DNA of 64,000 nucleotides from Agrobacterium sp. AGB01 (GCF_014851585.1 NZ_JACVAB010000001.1:1389669-1453668); one strand, 5' to 3'. Numbered from the stretch's first letter, positions 19,401 through 27,239 are shown. A program made the numbers and translations. The notes: a model not told the origin generated them from the letters alone.

Positions 19401-22400
19401 CCCATATCGAAAACACCGTCGGTTCTGCGGCCCACCTCATCGACAGCAAGGTCAGCGATGCTGCCTACCTGATCGAAAACAGCGTGACGGGTGCAGCCAA
19501 CCGTATCGAAAACGCCATCGACGGCGGCACCGACAAGTTTGCCGGCACGCTGGAAACTGGTGTCTCGCGTCTCGAGCACAGCCTCACCGCGTCGCACGAG
19601 CAGATCAAGAACACCTTCGAGAAGCGTCACGCCGATATCGAGCAGACTTTGACATCTGCCGGCGACAAGCTGAACGAGATGTTGTCCGATCAGGCCGTAT
19701 CCATCGGCACCAGCGTTGCGTCGAGCACCGGCATGCTGGAAATGTCTCTGGAAGGTCAGCAGGAAGCCCTGCAGCGCGTTATCGCCTCTAGCAGCGCCGA
19801 TCTTGAAGCAAGACTGCGCAACGGCATTGGTGAAATCGCTGGCAAGATCAGCGATGCGGCAGGGGACATCAGCACTGCTGCAGACAGCCTGTCTTCGCGC
19901 ATCGACCAGTCGGTCAGCGGCGTTGCTGGCCAGCTCGGTGAAACCGAAGCCCGTCTTGGCCAGTCGCTTGACGGCTTCCAGCACCGCATCAAGACAGACC
20001 TGCACAATGTCAGCGCAACGATTGATGAGGCCAATGCCCGCATCTCCGAGACGCTCGGCACACGGTCGCAGGAATTCGTCAGCGCCGGCAGCGAAGTTGC
20101 CGATCGCATTTCGTCGACCATCGACGAGCGCCTTGGCACCATGGACCGCGCGCTGAACATCGGTCTTGAAAACGTCAACCGCACCATCGGAGAAAAAGCC
20201 ACAGGCCTTGCCATGACACTGCGTGAAGCCGTGACTTCGGCCACCCAGAGCATGGACGGTGAAGCACTGCGGTCTGCTGAACTTTTGGCCAGAACCGGCA
20301 GCGAGTTTGCCTCGAACCTGCGTGACACGGTTTCCACCACCACCCGGAACATGGATGGCGAAGCCCAGCGCTCGGCAGAACTGCTGGCCAGAACCGGTAG
20401 CGAGTTTGCCTCGACCCTGCGTGACACGGTCTCGACCGCCACCCAGGACATCGGTGGCGAAGCCCAGCGCTCGGCAGAACTTCTGGCCAGAACCGGTAGC
20501 GAGTTTGCCTCGACCCTGCGTGACACGGTCTCTGCCGCCACGCAGAACATCGACGGCGAAGCGCAGCGCTCGGCAGAACTGCTGGCCAGAACCAGCAGCG
20601 ACTTTGCCCAGCAGGTGCAGGCTCGTAATGCTGAGTTCACACAGGCCATCGAAAACCGGTCTGGCGATATCATCAACCGTATTTCGGATGCGCAGAACCG
20701 CTTGTCCTCGCAGGCTGCTGCCGTTGCCCAGACCTTCTCCGAAGCTGGCAATGTCATCGTCAACAAGGTTGCCGAAGCAGAAACCGTGGTCCGTTCGCAG
20801 GCCGACACCATTGCCCAGAGCCTGTCGCAGGTTGAGGCAGCACTTGGTGCCCGTGGCGACTCCATCCGCACGACGCTGGATGAGCGCACCCGCGAACTGA
20901 ACTCGATGCTGGCCAGCCGTTCGGCAGAACTGTCGCGCCTGATCGAAGAAAAGGCCCGTCCGGTCGTCGACCAGTATGCCAATATCGGTCAGGAAGCTGC
21001 CCACCGCATCGCAACGGCTGCCCGTGAGGGTGTTGAAACCCTGTCGGCCACCAATGCAGAAATCGTCAACCGCGTTGAACAGACGGTTGGTGATCTCAAT
21101 GCTGCGGTCAGCAAGGCCTCGGTAGACTTCAACGCGGCCGACCAGTCGCTCGGTCAGACGGCAAACCGTTTTGCCGAAACCGCTTCGCAGGCTGCCGACA
21201 TGGTGTCCAGCTCCAGCCGTCTGCTGGAAGGAAAGATCGACCGTCTGTCGAACATTTCCGGCCAGACACTGTCGCAGGTTGCCGGTATCGTTGGCCGCTT
21301 CGAAGAGCACTCCAAGATGCTGTCGCAGGCATCCGATCTGCTTGGCGCGGCCCAGTCCAGCCTGGTTGGCACATTGGAAGAGCGTCAGGATACCCTGCGC
21401 AGTCTGGCCGTAAGTCTGGTTAAGCGCTCCGAAGACATTGAAGCCACAATGCGCAACGTTGTTTCTTCCGTTGAAGGAACAATGGGCCATGCGGAAGAAC
21501 GTGCAGCCAATGTTGCCGGTACGCTGAAAGAAAACCTGTCGTCTTCGTTCTCTGAAGTTGGCAAGGCTCTGGACGAGACCGAACAGCGTGCCCAGTCTGC
21601 CGCTGCCAATATGCGCAACGCTCTGCTCTCTGCCGGTCAGGAAGCAAACCGTTCCATCGAAACGACACTTGCGGACGCTCGCAAGTACTCGGACGAACTG
21701 GCCGACCGTGTTCGCAGCGGCGTCCAGTCCTCGCTGGCCGACGTCGACAGCATCCTTGGCAGCGCCACGGAGAAGTCCACGGCTGCCGCTGCAAACGTCC
21801 GCGAAACACTGCGTCTGGCAGTCGAGGAGGCGGTAACCCGCTTCTCCGGCGCAACCGACGAGATCCGTCGCTCCAGCCAGGACATTCGCAAGGAACTGGA
21901 TTCGACCCGTGCAGAACTGAAGCGTGGTGCTTTCGATCTGCCGGAAGAAGCCAAGGAAAGTGCGGCCGCCATGCGTCGCGCCGTAGCAGAACAGATCAAG
22001 GCGCTGCAGGACATTTCGCAGCTGGTCGGCCGCTCGGCCACCCAGATGGAAATCTCCCACGCACGCCCTGCAGCCCCGCAGCCGGCTCCACAGGCACCAC
22101 AGCAGGCCGCCCCACAGGTTGAGCGTCGTGTTGCAGAACCTGCACCACAGCCAGGTGTCGCGGCTCCTGTAGCGCGTGCACCACAGCCACAGACCCCGGC
22201 ACAGGTGCTGGGCACCTCTGCTGGTCTGCGTGGCAGCCTGCCACTGGAAACCGCAAAGCCGCAGGTCCAGACAACAACCATCTCTGACCAGGCCGTACAG
22301 CGTGGTGAGGGCAGTGGCTGGATCAGCGATCTGCTGCGTGGTGCATCACGTGACCCGAATGCGCAGCAGGCAACCGCTGCTGTCCGTCAGCCGGCAACCC

Positions 22401-22807
22401 GTCCGGCTGCTGAAACAGTACCAAGCCAGGCATCGCGCAACACAGACAACCGCAATCCGCGTCACATGGTGGAATCGCTCAATTCCCTGTCTGTCGATAT
22501 CGCCCGTGCTATTGACCACGATGCCTCGGTAGACCTGTGGCGCCGTTACCAGCGCGGTGAGCGCGACGTGTTCACCAGACGCCTCTACACGCTGAAGGGT
22601 CAGCAGACCTTTGATGAAATCAAGCGCAAGTATGAGCGTGAATCCGAGTTCAGAACTGCGGTTGACCGTTACATCGCTGACTTCGAAAAGCTGCTGGCCG
22701 ACGTTGCGAAGACAGACCGTGACCGCACTGTAACCCAGTCCTACCTCACGTCTGACACCGGCAAGGTCTACACGATGCTGGCCCACGCCGCCGGTCGTTT
22801 CAATTGA
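16424..22807 (+). CDS. gpr: Giant coiled-coil polar growth protein, GPR (Growth Pole Ring) homologue
   Basis: A 2,127-residue protein. Residues 1-95 are polar and disordered. Two membrane spans lie at about 102-122 and 134-160, followed by some 1,850 residues of helical, apolipoprotein-like sequence. A Pro/Gln linker (about 1885-1925) and a conserved C-terminal domain with DLWRRYQRGERDVFTRRLYT complete it. Residues 635-997 form 11 tandem 33-residue repeats and 1279-1377 three near-identical ones. Length, topology and repeats match Agrobacterium GPR, which forms a ring at the growing pole and is needed for rod shape in budding Rhizobiales. It was probably anchored in the inner membrane with the coiled coil in the cytoplasm. 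The gene is monocistronic with its own terminator. Confidence 0.88.
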   Translation: MANNKFSDSIDETAFQALEDALQSGKSEADAQPRRRSTPKSSEAKVPDTSRKPVADPAPRTAAEQNRASGLEAANDGSKRNPVALLKSLESTSITSAIRNATIVSIVWALCGLALGQAIYGNLIWEAGSLAELFAIPGIMAVFVGIVVPVILFYAFAIMMARARDLRNAARSMAEVALRLAEPETVAADRIMSVGQAVRREVSAMNEGIERTIARATELETLVHSEVNALERSYADNELRVRSLVSELSSERDAIVNHAERIRASIIGAQDEIKEELSLAGEELSIRLATTGEAFASMIDTRSAALLEKSRVTTEAMGSLIAAKTDNLLKALHTSGTSLANEFDMRLHNLTSTMSDRGGVLLEQFATQASTLDAGAEKLNSAIEERTRLLNEVLTSRTKELSDNLNRGEEAIAGSLDTVLNKLGETLDERGLSFRKSLQSTADDAIMDLDLRSGLFEERLQATVGQVNSAFDERVAEFASAFDRRAGSLDSKLMESLARINEAVAGGSDAIDGILSSSIDRLGSALTDQSFALATALGTGQEMLENALDERSRELTNAVASRTQEITTALGDTHERIDSIMAERSGALFNALSASQNRFDETLAHRSEAITNSLSGAPERMAEILDAKAAEITNAVADIEQRLAAALEGRSTAIAETLEEKANYITSAVAGVEERLSNTLDDASMAISLSLESRTSFLADTVSDAQQRIASTLDGASSSMTNALESRTAYLTEAVADAEQRLSNKLDDASMSMQLSLENRTSFLADAVSDAEQRLASTLDGASTSITSALESRTAHLTDAVTDVEQRLASTLEGASSSITNTLESRAAYLTDAVSDVEQRLANKLDDASMSIAMSLETRTSIFAETVSDAEQRIASTLDGASSSISTALDNKTTYLENAVAGVEHRLTSSLEQTSSAILGSLEERAAVISGSVINVEQRLADTLEGSSANISGMLSGKVNEISNVVTGIEHRLVNTLDDKSAVIAETLGRNAAHIENTVGSAAHLIDSKVSDAAYLIENSVTGAANRIENAIDGGTDKFAGTLETGVSRLEHSLTASHEQIKNTFEKRHADIEQTLTSAGDKLNEMLSDQAVSIGTSVASSTGMLEMSLEGQQEALQRVIASSSADLEARLRNGIGEIAGKISDAAGDISTAADSLSSRIDQSVSGVAGQLGETEARLGQSLDGFQHRIKTDLHNVSATIDEANARISETLGTRSQEFVSAGSEVADRISSTIDERLGTMDRALNIGLENVNRTIGEKATGLAMTLREAVTSATQSMDGEALRSAELLARTGSEFASNLRDTVSTTTRNMDGEAQRSAELLARTGSEFASTLRDTVSTATQDIGGEAQRSAELLARTGSEFASTLRDTVSAATQNIDGEAQRSAELLARTSSDFAQQVQARNAEFTQAIENRSGDIINRISDAQNRLSSQAAAVAQTFSEAGNVIVNKVAEAETVVRSQADTIAQSLSQVEAALGARGDSIRTTLDERTRELNSMLASRSAELSRLIEEKARPVVDQYANIGQEAAHRIATAAREGVETLSATNAEIVNRVEQTVGDLNAAVSKASVDFNAADQSLGQTANRFAETASQAADMVSSSSRLLEGKIDRLSNISGQTLSQVAGIVGRFEEHSKMLSQASDLLGAAQSSLVGTLEERQDTLRSLAVSLVKRSEDIEATMRNVVSSVEGTMGHAEERAANVAGTLKENLSSSFSEVGKALDETEQRAQSAAANMRNALLSAGQEANRSIETTLADARKYSDELADRVRSGVQSSLADVDSILGSATEKSTAAAANVRETLRLAVEEAVTRFSGATDEIRRSSQDIRKELDSTRAELKRGAFDLPEEAKESAAAMRRAVAEQIKALQDISQLVGRSATQMEISHARPAAPQPAPQAPQQAAPQVERRVAEPAPQPGVAAPVARAPQPQTPAQVLGTSAGLRGSLPLETAKPQVQTTTISDQAVQRGEGSGWISDLLRGASRDPNAQQATAAVRQPATRPAAETVPSQASRNTDNRNPRHMVESLNSLSVDIARAIDHDASVDLWRRYQRGERDVFTRRLYTLKGQQTFDEIKRKYERESEFRTAVDRYIADFEKLLADVAKTDRDRTVTQSYLTSDTGKVYTMLAHAAGRFN
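18326..19414 (+). repeat. Eleven 99-base tandem units within gpr
   Basis: Each unit encodes 33 residues of the form AV-D-EQRLA-TLD-AS-SI, then -LE-RT-YL-D. The units are diverged in DNA but nearly invariant in length. 33 residues are three 11-residue helical turns (11/3 periodicity), the repeat length of apolipoprotein-like helices. Confidence 0.85.
20258..20554 (+). repeat. Three highly similar 99-base tandem repeats within gpr
   Basis: Units 20258-20356, 20357-20455 and 20456-20554 encode GEAQRSAELLARTGSEFAS followed by TLRDTVSTATQ-like sequence; units 2 and 3 differ by only a few bases. A partial fourth unit follows to about 20610. Such recent duplication makes copy number prone to change. 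Confidence 0.9.
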
Positions 22808-22840
22808 TCTGAAAAGTATGTAAGCACTTACGTACATTGA

Positions 22841-22870
22841 AAACCGCCCCAATCGGGGCGGTTTTTGTTT
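22841..22870 (+). terminator. Intrinsic terminator of gpr
   Basis: AAACCGCCCC, loop aatc, GGGGCGGTTT, continuing as TTTGTTT. It lies 33 bases after the gpr stop codon. Confidence 0.9.
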
Positions 22871-22998
22871 GTGCAGGGGGTAAAATCCTTAAGCCTTGGG
22901 CGTTCCAACGCAAAGGAATGCCCCATCGATGTTGCCATTTGGGTCTTGGCTTTCTATGTGTGGAACAAACGATAACCCGCAATTTCTGGATTTCTGAC

Positions 22999-23319
22999 AT
23001 GACAAAACTGACAATCGTTGCTTTCGACGGCGCGGCCATTGACCTTGATGTTGCAGACGGCTCCACCGTTATGGAAAACGCCGTGCGCAATTCTGTTCCT
23101 GGCATTGACGCCGAATGTGGCGGTGCCTGCGCCTGTGCTACCTGTCATGTCTATGTCGATGATGAGTGGGCCGAACGTGTTGGCCCGCCAGAAGCGATGG
23201 AAGAGGATATGCTGGACTTTGCATTCGACGTGCGTCCAACCTCGCGTCTGTCCTGTCAGATCAAGATGAGCGCCGAGCTGGATGGCCTCATCGTACACGT
23301 GCCTGAGCGCCAGGGCTGA
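22999..23319 (+). CDS. 2Fe-2S ferredoxin, adrenodoxin type
   Basis: A 106-residue electron carrier with the cluster cysteines in the pattern C-x5-C-x2-C (CGGACACATC, about 40-49) and a fourth cysteine in RLSCQI. This is typical of the bacterial ISC/adrenodoxin branch. The acidic segment [15 protein letters not shown] is the usual reductase or P450 docking face. There is no isc cluster nearby, so its partner is not evident. I placed the start at ATG 22999; the longer frame upstream runs through the gpr terminator and shows no homology. Confidence 0.9.
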   Translation: MTKLTIVAFDGAAIDLDVADGSTVMENAVRNSVPGIDAECGGACACATCHVYVDDEWAERVGPPEAMEEDMLDFAFDVRPTSRLSCQIKMSAELDGLIVHVPERQG

Positions 23320-23397
23320 TATTGCCAGCTGCCGGCACCCGTTACAGGCACCATCTGCCAACAAACGCGCCGGTCATTTTCCGAATTCGGTTTCGGC

Positions 23398-23614
23398 CAA
23401 AAAAAGCCTCGCTCTCCGCATGAAGAGCGAGGCCAGGCGGGCATGCCGCCACGAGGCGAGGGAGGATGACACCTGTGGTTCTGTGGACACGCCAGGGAAC
23501 TCGAACGCTGCTAACAACTTGGAAATTTGCCGAACGGATGGGTATCGCATAACCACATGTTGGCGCGACCCTAATCCATTGAAATCTGAAGTCTTTCCCA
23601 CTCCGTATTTAAGT
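23398..23614 (-). ncRNA. Candidate small RNA with its own promoter and terminator, family not recognised
   Basis: On the minus strand a promoter-like pair, TTGGCG (23649-23644) and TAATTA (23626-23621) with 17-base spacing, precedes about 215 bases that end in a strong terminator. The interior folds. A 42-base hairpin (23577-23536) has stacked arms GGAT/ATCC, GGGT/ACCC, CGC/GCG and CCA/TGG, and a second GC-rich region lies before the terminator. The only ORF across it (23661 to 23374) runs through the terminator stem and resembles nothing, so an RNA product is more likely. I checked by eye for signature motifs of RNase P RNA, SRP RNA and tmRNA and found none; 6S RNA would fit the size, but I cannot confirm it. 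Confidence 0.55.
23399..23433 (-). terminator. Strong terminator of the candidate small RNA
   Basis: On the minus strand: GCCTCGCTCT, eight-base loop, AGAGCGAGGC, then TTTTTTT. The stem is ten perfect base pairs. No minus-strand protein gene ends here, which is the main reason to propose an RNA gene. Confidence 0.85.
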
Positions 23615-23871
23615 TTTTTATAATTAAAAACACTGATTCGCCACGCCAAGAAATCAATCATAAAAGCGTGGGATCAACCTTAGGTGAGCAGGGTTGGCCG
23701 GGCGGCCTTGACGGCCATCGCCGGGCCAAATCACGAGAAAACATCACGTAACGGAAGTTTGTTGCCGAACGCACATTGATGCAGCCGCGCGGTGCCAGCG
23801 GTTAGTTGGGCTGTCAAAGCGCCAAGGGAGGCGTCATAAGCAATGTTTTGGCATGGCAGGGCCAAACCTCG

Positions 23872-23912
23872 CCAGCGTCATCCTCGCCCTTGTGGCGAGG
23901 ATCTAAGCCATC
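23872..23912 (-). repeat. Half copy of repeat family A
   Basis: On the minus strand it reads ggcttagatcctcgccacaa followed by gggcgaggatgacgctgg, the right half of family A. It lies in the 712-base gap 23320-24031, which otherwise holds the candidate RNA and a GC-rich hairpin (GGCCGGGCG...CGCCGGGCC, 23696-23727) of unknown role. Confidence 0.6.
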
Positions 23913-24031
23913 AGCCAAATCCGCAGCGCCGCAAGCGAAATGCCTGAGCGGCACCAACCGCAGCCTCGAATCAAACCATCCGTCTGCAACATGTGCGGAA
24001 AAACGGCCCAACCGCTCGAGGAAAACAGCGA

Positions 24032-24652
24032 TCAGTTGTCACGCGCCTTGAGACGGTGGCTGAGCAGGCGCATCATGCGTGCATCGAAGTTCTTGCTTTC
24101 GATGCGATCAAAACGCTGCTGGTCTCTGTCATGTTCGGCCATGACCTTCTGCGTTGTGTCGGCCACTTGGGCTTGCAGTGCTTCACAGGTCTTTTGCGGA
24201 CGAAGACCTTTCAATCTTTTTTCCAGCATCCGGCCATAGCTGCGCGAAATCTCGGCGTGGCGTTCTTCATGCCGTTTGATATCGGCCGACAGGGTGTCCC
24301 AGATCAGCGCCAGATCGGCGCTGGTGCGTGCGCGGTTTTTCCAGCGCGGCAGCAATATCTTGGTGTGCAGGGTGACCTTCACTTCGCCAATATTGCAGCG
24401 GCCGTCCTTTTCCACATAGGTCAGCTCACCGCCGAACTTGATTTCGGTGGCACCGGGATGTCTGGCACCTGTGGATTGGGTCAGTGGGCCGCGATTGGAC
24501 AATTCACGGTCGAGATCTGCCGCAGTTTTGCCCCCGATCTGGAAGTAGGAGATCGATTTCTGAAACTGGGTTTCCGCCTGTGTCGAATGCGTGAATGCAA
24601 ACAGAAAAGCCGATGCGGCAACTGCACGCATGAGACCGGGTATAAAATTCAT
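24032..24652 (-). CDS. Exported DUF922 putative Zn-dependent protease
   Basis: A 206-residue protein with a signal peptide (RAVAASAFLFAFTHSTQA). Its DUF922 domain has TYVEKDGRCNIGEVKVTL and IKRHEERHAEISRSYGRML. The HEERH sequence is of the HExxH zinc-metallopeptidase type. The conserved cysteine pair (GRCNIG, KTCEAL) suits a periplasmic location. The ATG at 24652 was chosen because the signal peptide then has a normal length; no proteolytic substrate is known for the family. Divergent from folP. Confidence 0.8.
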   Translation of the reverse strand: MNFIPGLMRAVAASAFLFAFTHSTQAETQFQKSISYFQIGGKTAADLDRELSNRGPLTQSTGARHPGATEIKFGGELTYVEKDGRCNIGEVKVTLHTKILLPRWKNRARTSADLALIWDTLSADIKRHEERHAEISRSYGRMLEKRLKGLRPQKTCEALQAQVADTTQKVMAEHDRDQQRFDRIESKNFDARMMRLLSHRLKARDN

Positions 24653-24753
24653 GTGCCAGACTGCCGGTTGAACTCGTGAAACGATTGCTGCATAGGCGGA
24701 GGTGATACAATACAAATTGGCGTGACTCTTTGTAATATCGAAAGGTCCTGACT

Positions 24754-25623
24754 GTGGTGATAACAGCCAACAACAAGGTGTGGCAAGCCGCTCATGGCCG
24801 AAGCCTGAAACTGGATAGGCGTGGCCGTATTATGGCCATCGTCAATGCTACGCCGGATTCCTTCTCCGATGGTGGCCAATTCAACACAGTGGATGCCGCC
24901 TTCAGTCATGCCATGATTTGCCTGTCGCAAGGCGCCGACATCATCGATATCGGTGGCGAATCCACCCGTCCGGATGCCAGTGTCGTTGGCGCTGCAGAAG
25001 AGCAGGACAGGGTGTTGCCACTGATTGAAAAGCTGGCACAAGAAACCGATGCACTGCTGTCCATCGATACCTACCGGGCTGAAACGGCTCGCCTTGCCGT
25101 TGCGGCCGGTGCCCATATCATCAATGATGTCTGGGGGTTGCAGAAGGATCCTGATATGGCCTCAGTGGTCGCGGAGACCGGCGCCGGTGTCTGCATCATG
25201 CACACAGGACGTGAGCGCCAGAAGCTGGCTGACGTGATTGATGACCAGATTCATTTTCTGAAACAATCGCTACAATCCGCTGAAAAGGCAGGCATAAACC
25301 GCGATGCCATCGTGCTGGACCCCGGTTTTGGTTTTGCCAAGAACACCGAGGAGAATATGGCGCTGATGGCAAGGTTTGGTGAGTTGCAGGCGCTTGGCCT
25401 GCCGATTCTGGCCGGCACATCGCGCAAACGTTTTATTGGCGCTGTCACCGGGCGGGAGGTCGCCAGCGACCGCGACGCCGGTACCGCCGCCACCACCGCC
25501 TTGCTGCGCATGGCAGGTGCGGTGGTGTTTCGCGTTCACAATGTTGCCGTCAACCGTGACGCGCTGGCGATGGCAGATGCAATGCTTGCTGCGCGCAAGG
25601 TCCAATCAGGAGAAGAAGAATGA
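24754..25623 (+). CDS. folP: Dihydropteroate synthase
   Basis: Joins 6-hydroxymethyl-dihydropterin diphosphate to p-aminobenzoate in folate synthesis and is the target of sulfonamides. The 289-residue TIM barrel shows MAIVNATPDSFSDGG (27-41), IDIGGESTRP, SIDTYRAE, IINDVWG, LDPGFGFAKN, AGTSRKRFIG and, near the C-terminus, VFRVHNV. The start is GTG. It overlaps folB by four bases, so folP-folB-folK is a translationally coupled operon. Confidence 0.95.
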   Translation: MVITANNKVWQAAHGRSLKLDRRGRIMAIVNATPDSFSDGGQFNTVDAAFSHAMICLSQGADIIDIGGESTRPDASVVGAAEEQDRVLPLIEKLAQETDALLSIDTYRAETARLAVAAGAHIINDVWGLQKDPDMASVVAETGAGVCIMHTGRERQKLADVIDDQIHFLKQSLQSAEKAGINRDAIVLDPGFGFAKNTEENMALMARFGELQALGLPILAGTSRKRFIGAVTGREVASDRDAGTAATTALLRMAGAVVFRVHNVAVNRDALAMADAMLAARKVQSGEEE

Positions 25624-25985
25624 GCCGCTACACAATCCTTTTGAAAAATTGCTCCTTCTTTGCGCGCCATGGTGTGCTTGATCAGGAAGAGGCGCTGGGT
25701 CAGCGGTTCTTCGTCGATGCGGAAATGGAGGTCGAGGCTGGCGATGCGCTGGAGACCGACAATATCGACAACACCGTCGATTATGGCGTGGCCTTTGCCG
25801 TCATCGAAAAGATCGTCATTGGCAAGCGCCGTTATCTCATCGAGGCGCTGGCCAATGATATCGCGTCTGCGCTACGCCAGCGTTACCCGCAGATCGTGCG
25901 CGTCAACATCACGGTGCGCAAACCGTCAGCGCCGGTTCCCGGCATTCTCGACTATGCGCAGGTCAGTGTAGAACAACATGCCTGA
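25620..25985 (+). CDS. folB: Dihydroneopterin aldolase
   Basis: Converts 7,8-dihydroneopterin to 6-hydroxymethyl-dihydropterin and glycolaldehyde. The 121-residue protein has the family features NCSFFARHGVLDQEEALGQR (substrate-binding His and catalytic Glu region), DNTVDYGVAF and YLIEALANDIA, and ends with VRKPSAPVPGILDYAQV. It lies between folP and folK, overlapping both (4 and 8 bases). Confidence 0.95.
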   Translation: MSRYTILLKNCSFFARHGVLDQEEALGQRFFVDAEMEVEAGDALETDNIDNTVDYGVAFAVIEKIVIGKRRYLIEALANDIASALRQRYPQIVRVNITVRKPSAPVPGILDYAQVSVEQHA

Positions 25986-26493
25986 CATGGAATGGACCAT
26001 TGCAGCCCTTGGGCTAGGCGGCAATCTCGGTGACCCGCAAGCCAGTATGGCACAGGCGCTGAAACTGATTGACGAGGACGCCGATTGTGGCGTGCTGGCC
26101 GTGTCGAAACTTTATCGCACACCGCCATGGGGCAAAACCGATCAGGCCGATTTTTACAATTGTTGTGCGCTAGTCAAAACACGCTTGCAGCCGCTGGCGC
26201 TTCTTGATCGTTGCCTTGAGATAGAGCGCGGCATGAAACGTGTGCGTATTGAGCGCTGGGGCCCGCGCACCATCGATATCGATGTGTTGGCCTATGGTGA
26301 TGTGACACTGCAATCGGAGCGGATTGAAATTCCGCATCCACGCATGACCGAGCGCGCCTTCGTTATGGTGCCGCTTGCCGATATTGCCGCTGATATGGTG
26401 ATAAAGGGCAGGGCCGTGTCGCAGTGGCTGTCCGGTCTCAGTGCTGAGGGCATTGTCGAGGCAAATAAAAACCCGCTCTGGTGGCGGGTTTAA
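25978..26493 (+). CDS. folK: 6-hydroxymethyl-dihydropterin pyrophosphokinase
   Basis: Transfers pyrophosphate from ATP to 6-hydroxymethyl-dihydropterin to form the substrate of FolP. The 171-residue protein has GLGGNLGDPQ, SKLYRTPPWG, DFYNCCALVKT, GMKRVRIERWGPRTIDIDVLAYGD and IPHPRMTERAFVMVPLADI, all HPPK signatures. The alternative start at ATG 25984 would trim two codons. The last codons overlap a terminator stem. Confidence 0.95.
   Translation: MPDMEWTIAALGLGGNLGDPQASMAQALKLIDEDADCGVLAVSKLYRTPPWGKTDQADFYNCCALVKTRLQPLALLDRCLEIERGMKRVRIERWGPRTIDIDVLAYGDVTLQSERIEIPHPRMTERAFVMVPLADIAADMVIKGRAVSQWLSGLSAEGIVEANKNPLWWRV
26467..26491. terminator. Terminator overlapping the folK stop, likely bidirectional
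   Basis: AAACCCGC and GCGGGTTT pair around tctggtg at the very end of folK. On the minus strand the stem is followed by TTTTATTTG, so it also serves the convergent exported-protein gene. Confidence 0.7.
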
Positions 26494-26517
26494 AGGGGGC
26501 GTCAGAATTGGTTCGGC

Positions 26518-27072
26518 TTATTTCTTGATAGAGCCGACAGCAATCTGGTCAATGTCGCGTGCCAGTGTCAGGCCGATAACCGGAACCATCTGGTCTGCTA
26601 CCTTCACCGAAATGGTGATGTTCATGGAATTGCCGTTCTGTACGCGGGCAACCATGGCCCCGTTCAGCTTTGAGCGGTTGATGCCAACCACAACCTTGTC
26701 GCCGGAAACCTGACCGGACACGATGTCCAGACCCTTGCCTTCAGCGCCGTCAAGGAACTTGCCGGTGTAACCATTGCCGCTGCGGGTAATGGTGGCCGAC
26801 ATAGGCTGCTTGAACACGCCAACGCGGCAGGTGCCACCCAGCTTGATGCCGGTTTCCTTGCCGTCAGCAGGTTCGCCCACCAGATCACAGGTAAACTTGG
26901 TGCCCTTGTATTTGCCGGCAACAATCTCGCCCGGCCCCTTCCAGGAGCCGGCGACCGACGAGAAGAAAACGTCATCAGCAGAGGCTGCATTGGCAGCGCT
27001 CGGCGTCATTGAAAATGCAAGCGGCACAACAGCGGCAAATCCGCACACGACCGAAAAGAAGCGCGAATACAT
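26518..27072 (-). CDS. Exported protein of unknown function
   Basis: A 184-residue protein with a clear signal peptide (FFSVVCGFAAVVPLAFSMTP to SAANAAS). The mature part begins VFFSSVAGSWKGPGEIVAGK and is beta-rich, with two cysteines (KFTCDLVG, GGTCRVG) that probably form a disulfide. The opening resembles small lipocalin- or heme-binding-like periplasmic proteins in style (SWKGPGE), but I recognise no family. It is transcribed alone, between folK (convergent) and ycjF. Confidence 0.7.
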   Translation of the reverse strand: MYSRFFSVVCGFAAVVPLAFSMTPSAANAASADDVFFSSVAGSWKGPGEIVAGKYKGTKFTCDLVGEPADGKETGIKLGGTCRVGVFKQPMSATITRSGNGYTGKFLDGAEGKGLDIVSGQVSGDKVVVGINRSKLNGAMVARVQNGNSMNITISVKVADQMVPVIGLTLARDIDQIAVGSIKK

Positions 27073-27175
27073 GATACTTTCCTTGGCGAAAATGCCTCGA
27101 TTTGATGGGGCTAATGTATTGCGGGAATGGTTAATGTTTGGTTTATTTCGAGTGAGGAATTGACAGGTTGGTAAG

Positions 27176-27203
27176 TTTTGAAGCGCCTTTTCGCGGCTTC
27201 AAC
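27176..27203 (-). terminator. Hairpin downstream of ycjF
   Basis: On the minus strand: TTGAAGC, then cgcgaaaaggc, then GCTTCAA and AA. It is a plausible factor-independent terminator of ycjX-ycjF, but the T-tract is weak. Confidence 0.4.
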
Positions 27204-27239
27204 CCTGTGTAAGCAGGGGTGGAATTTACACCTTTTGCC

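Noticed and set aside
18326..20554. CRISPR-like regular repeats
   Set aside because: The 99-base periodicity is in frame, has no constant short repeat with variable spacers, and encodes the GPR coiled coil.
18713..22060. A 1,115-codon open frame on the minus strand inside gpr
   Set aside because: It is antisense to a clearly coding, repeat-rich gene. Codon bias in gpr removes stop codons from this frame, and the translation is full of Gly/Arg/His/Gln/Cys without any domain.
23398..23614. tmRNA, RNase P RNA or SRP RNA as the identity of the candidate RNA
   Set aside because: gcgttcgagttccc recalls a T-arm, but the flanking bases do not pair. No tag-coding ANDN sequence, no RNase P core and no SRP tetraloop region were seen.
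23374..23661. A 95-codon minus-strand frame starting MIDFLAW
   Set aside because: It starts upstream of the predicted transcription start and runs through the terminator stem; the sequence resembles nothing. An RNA gene explains the signals better.
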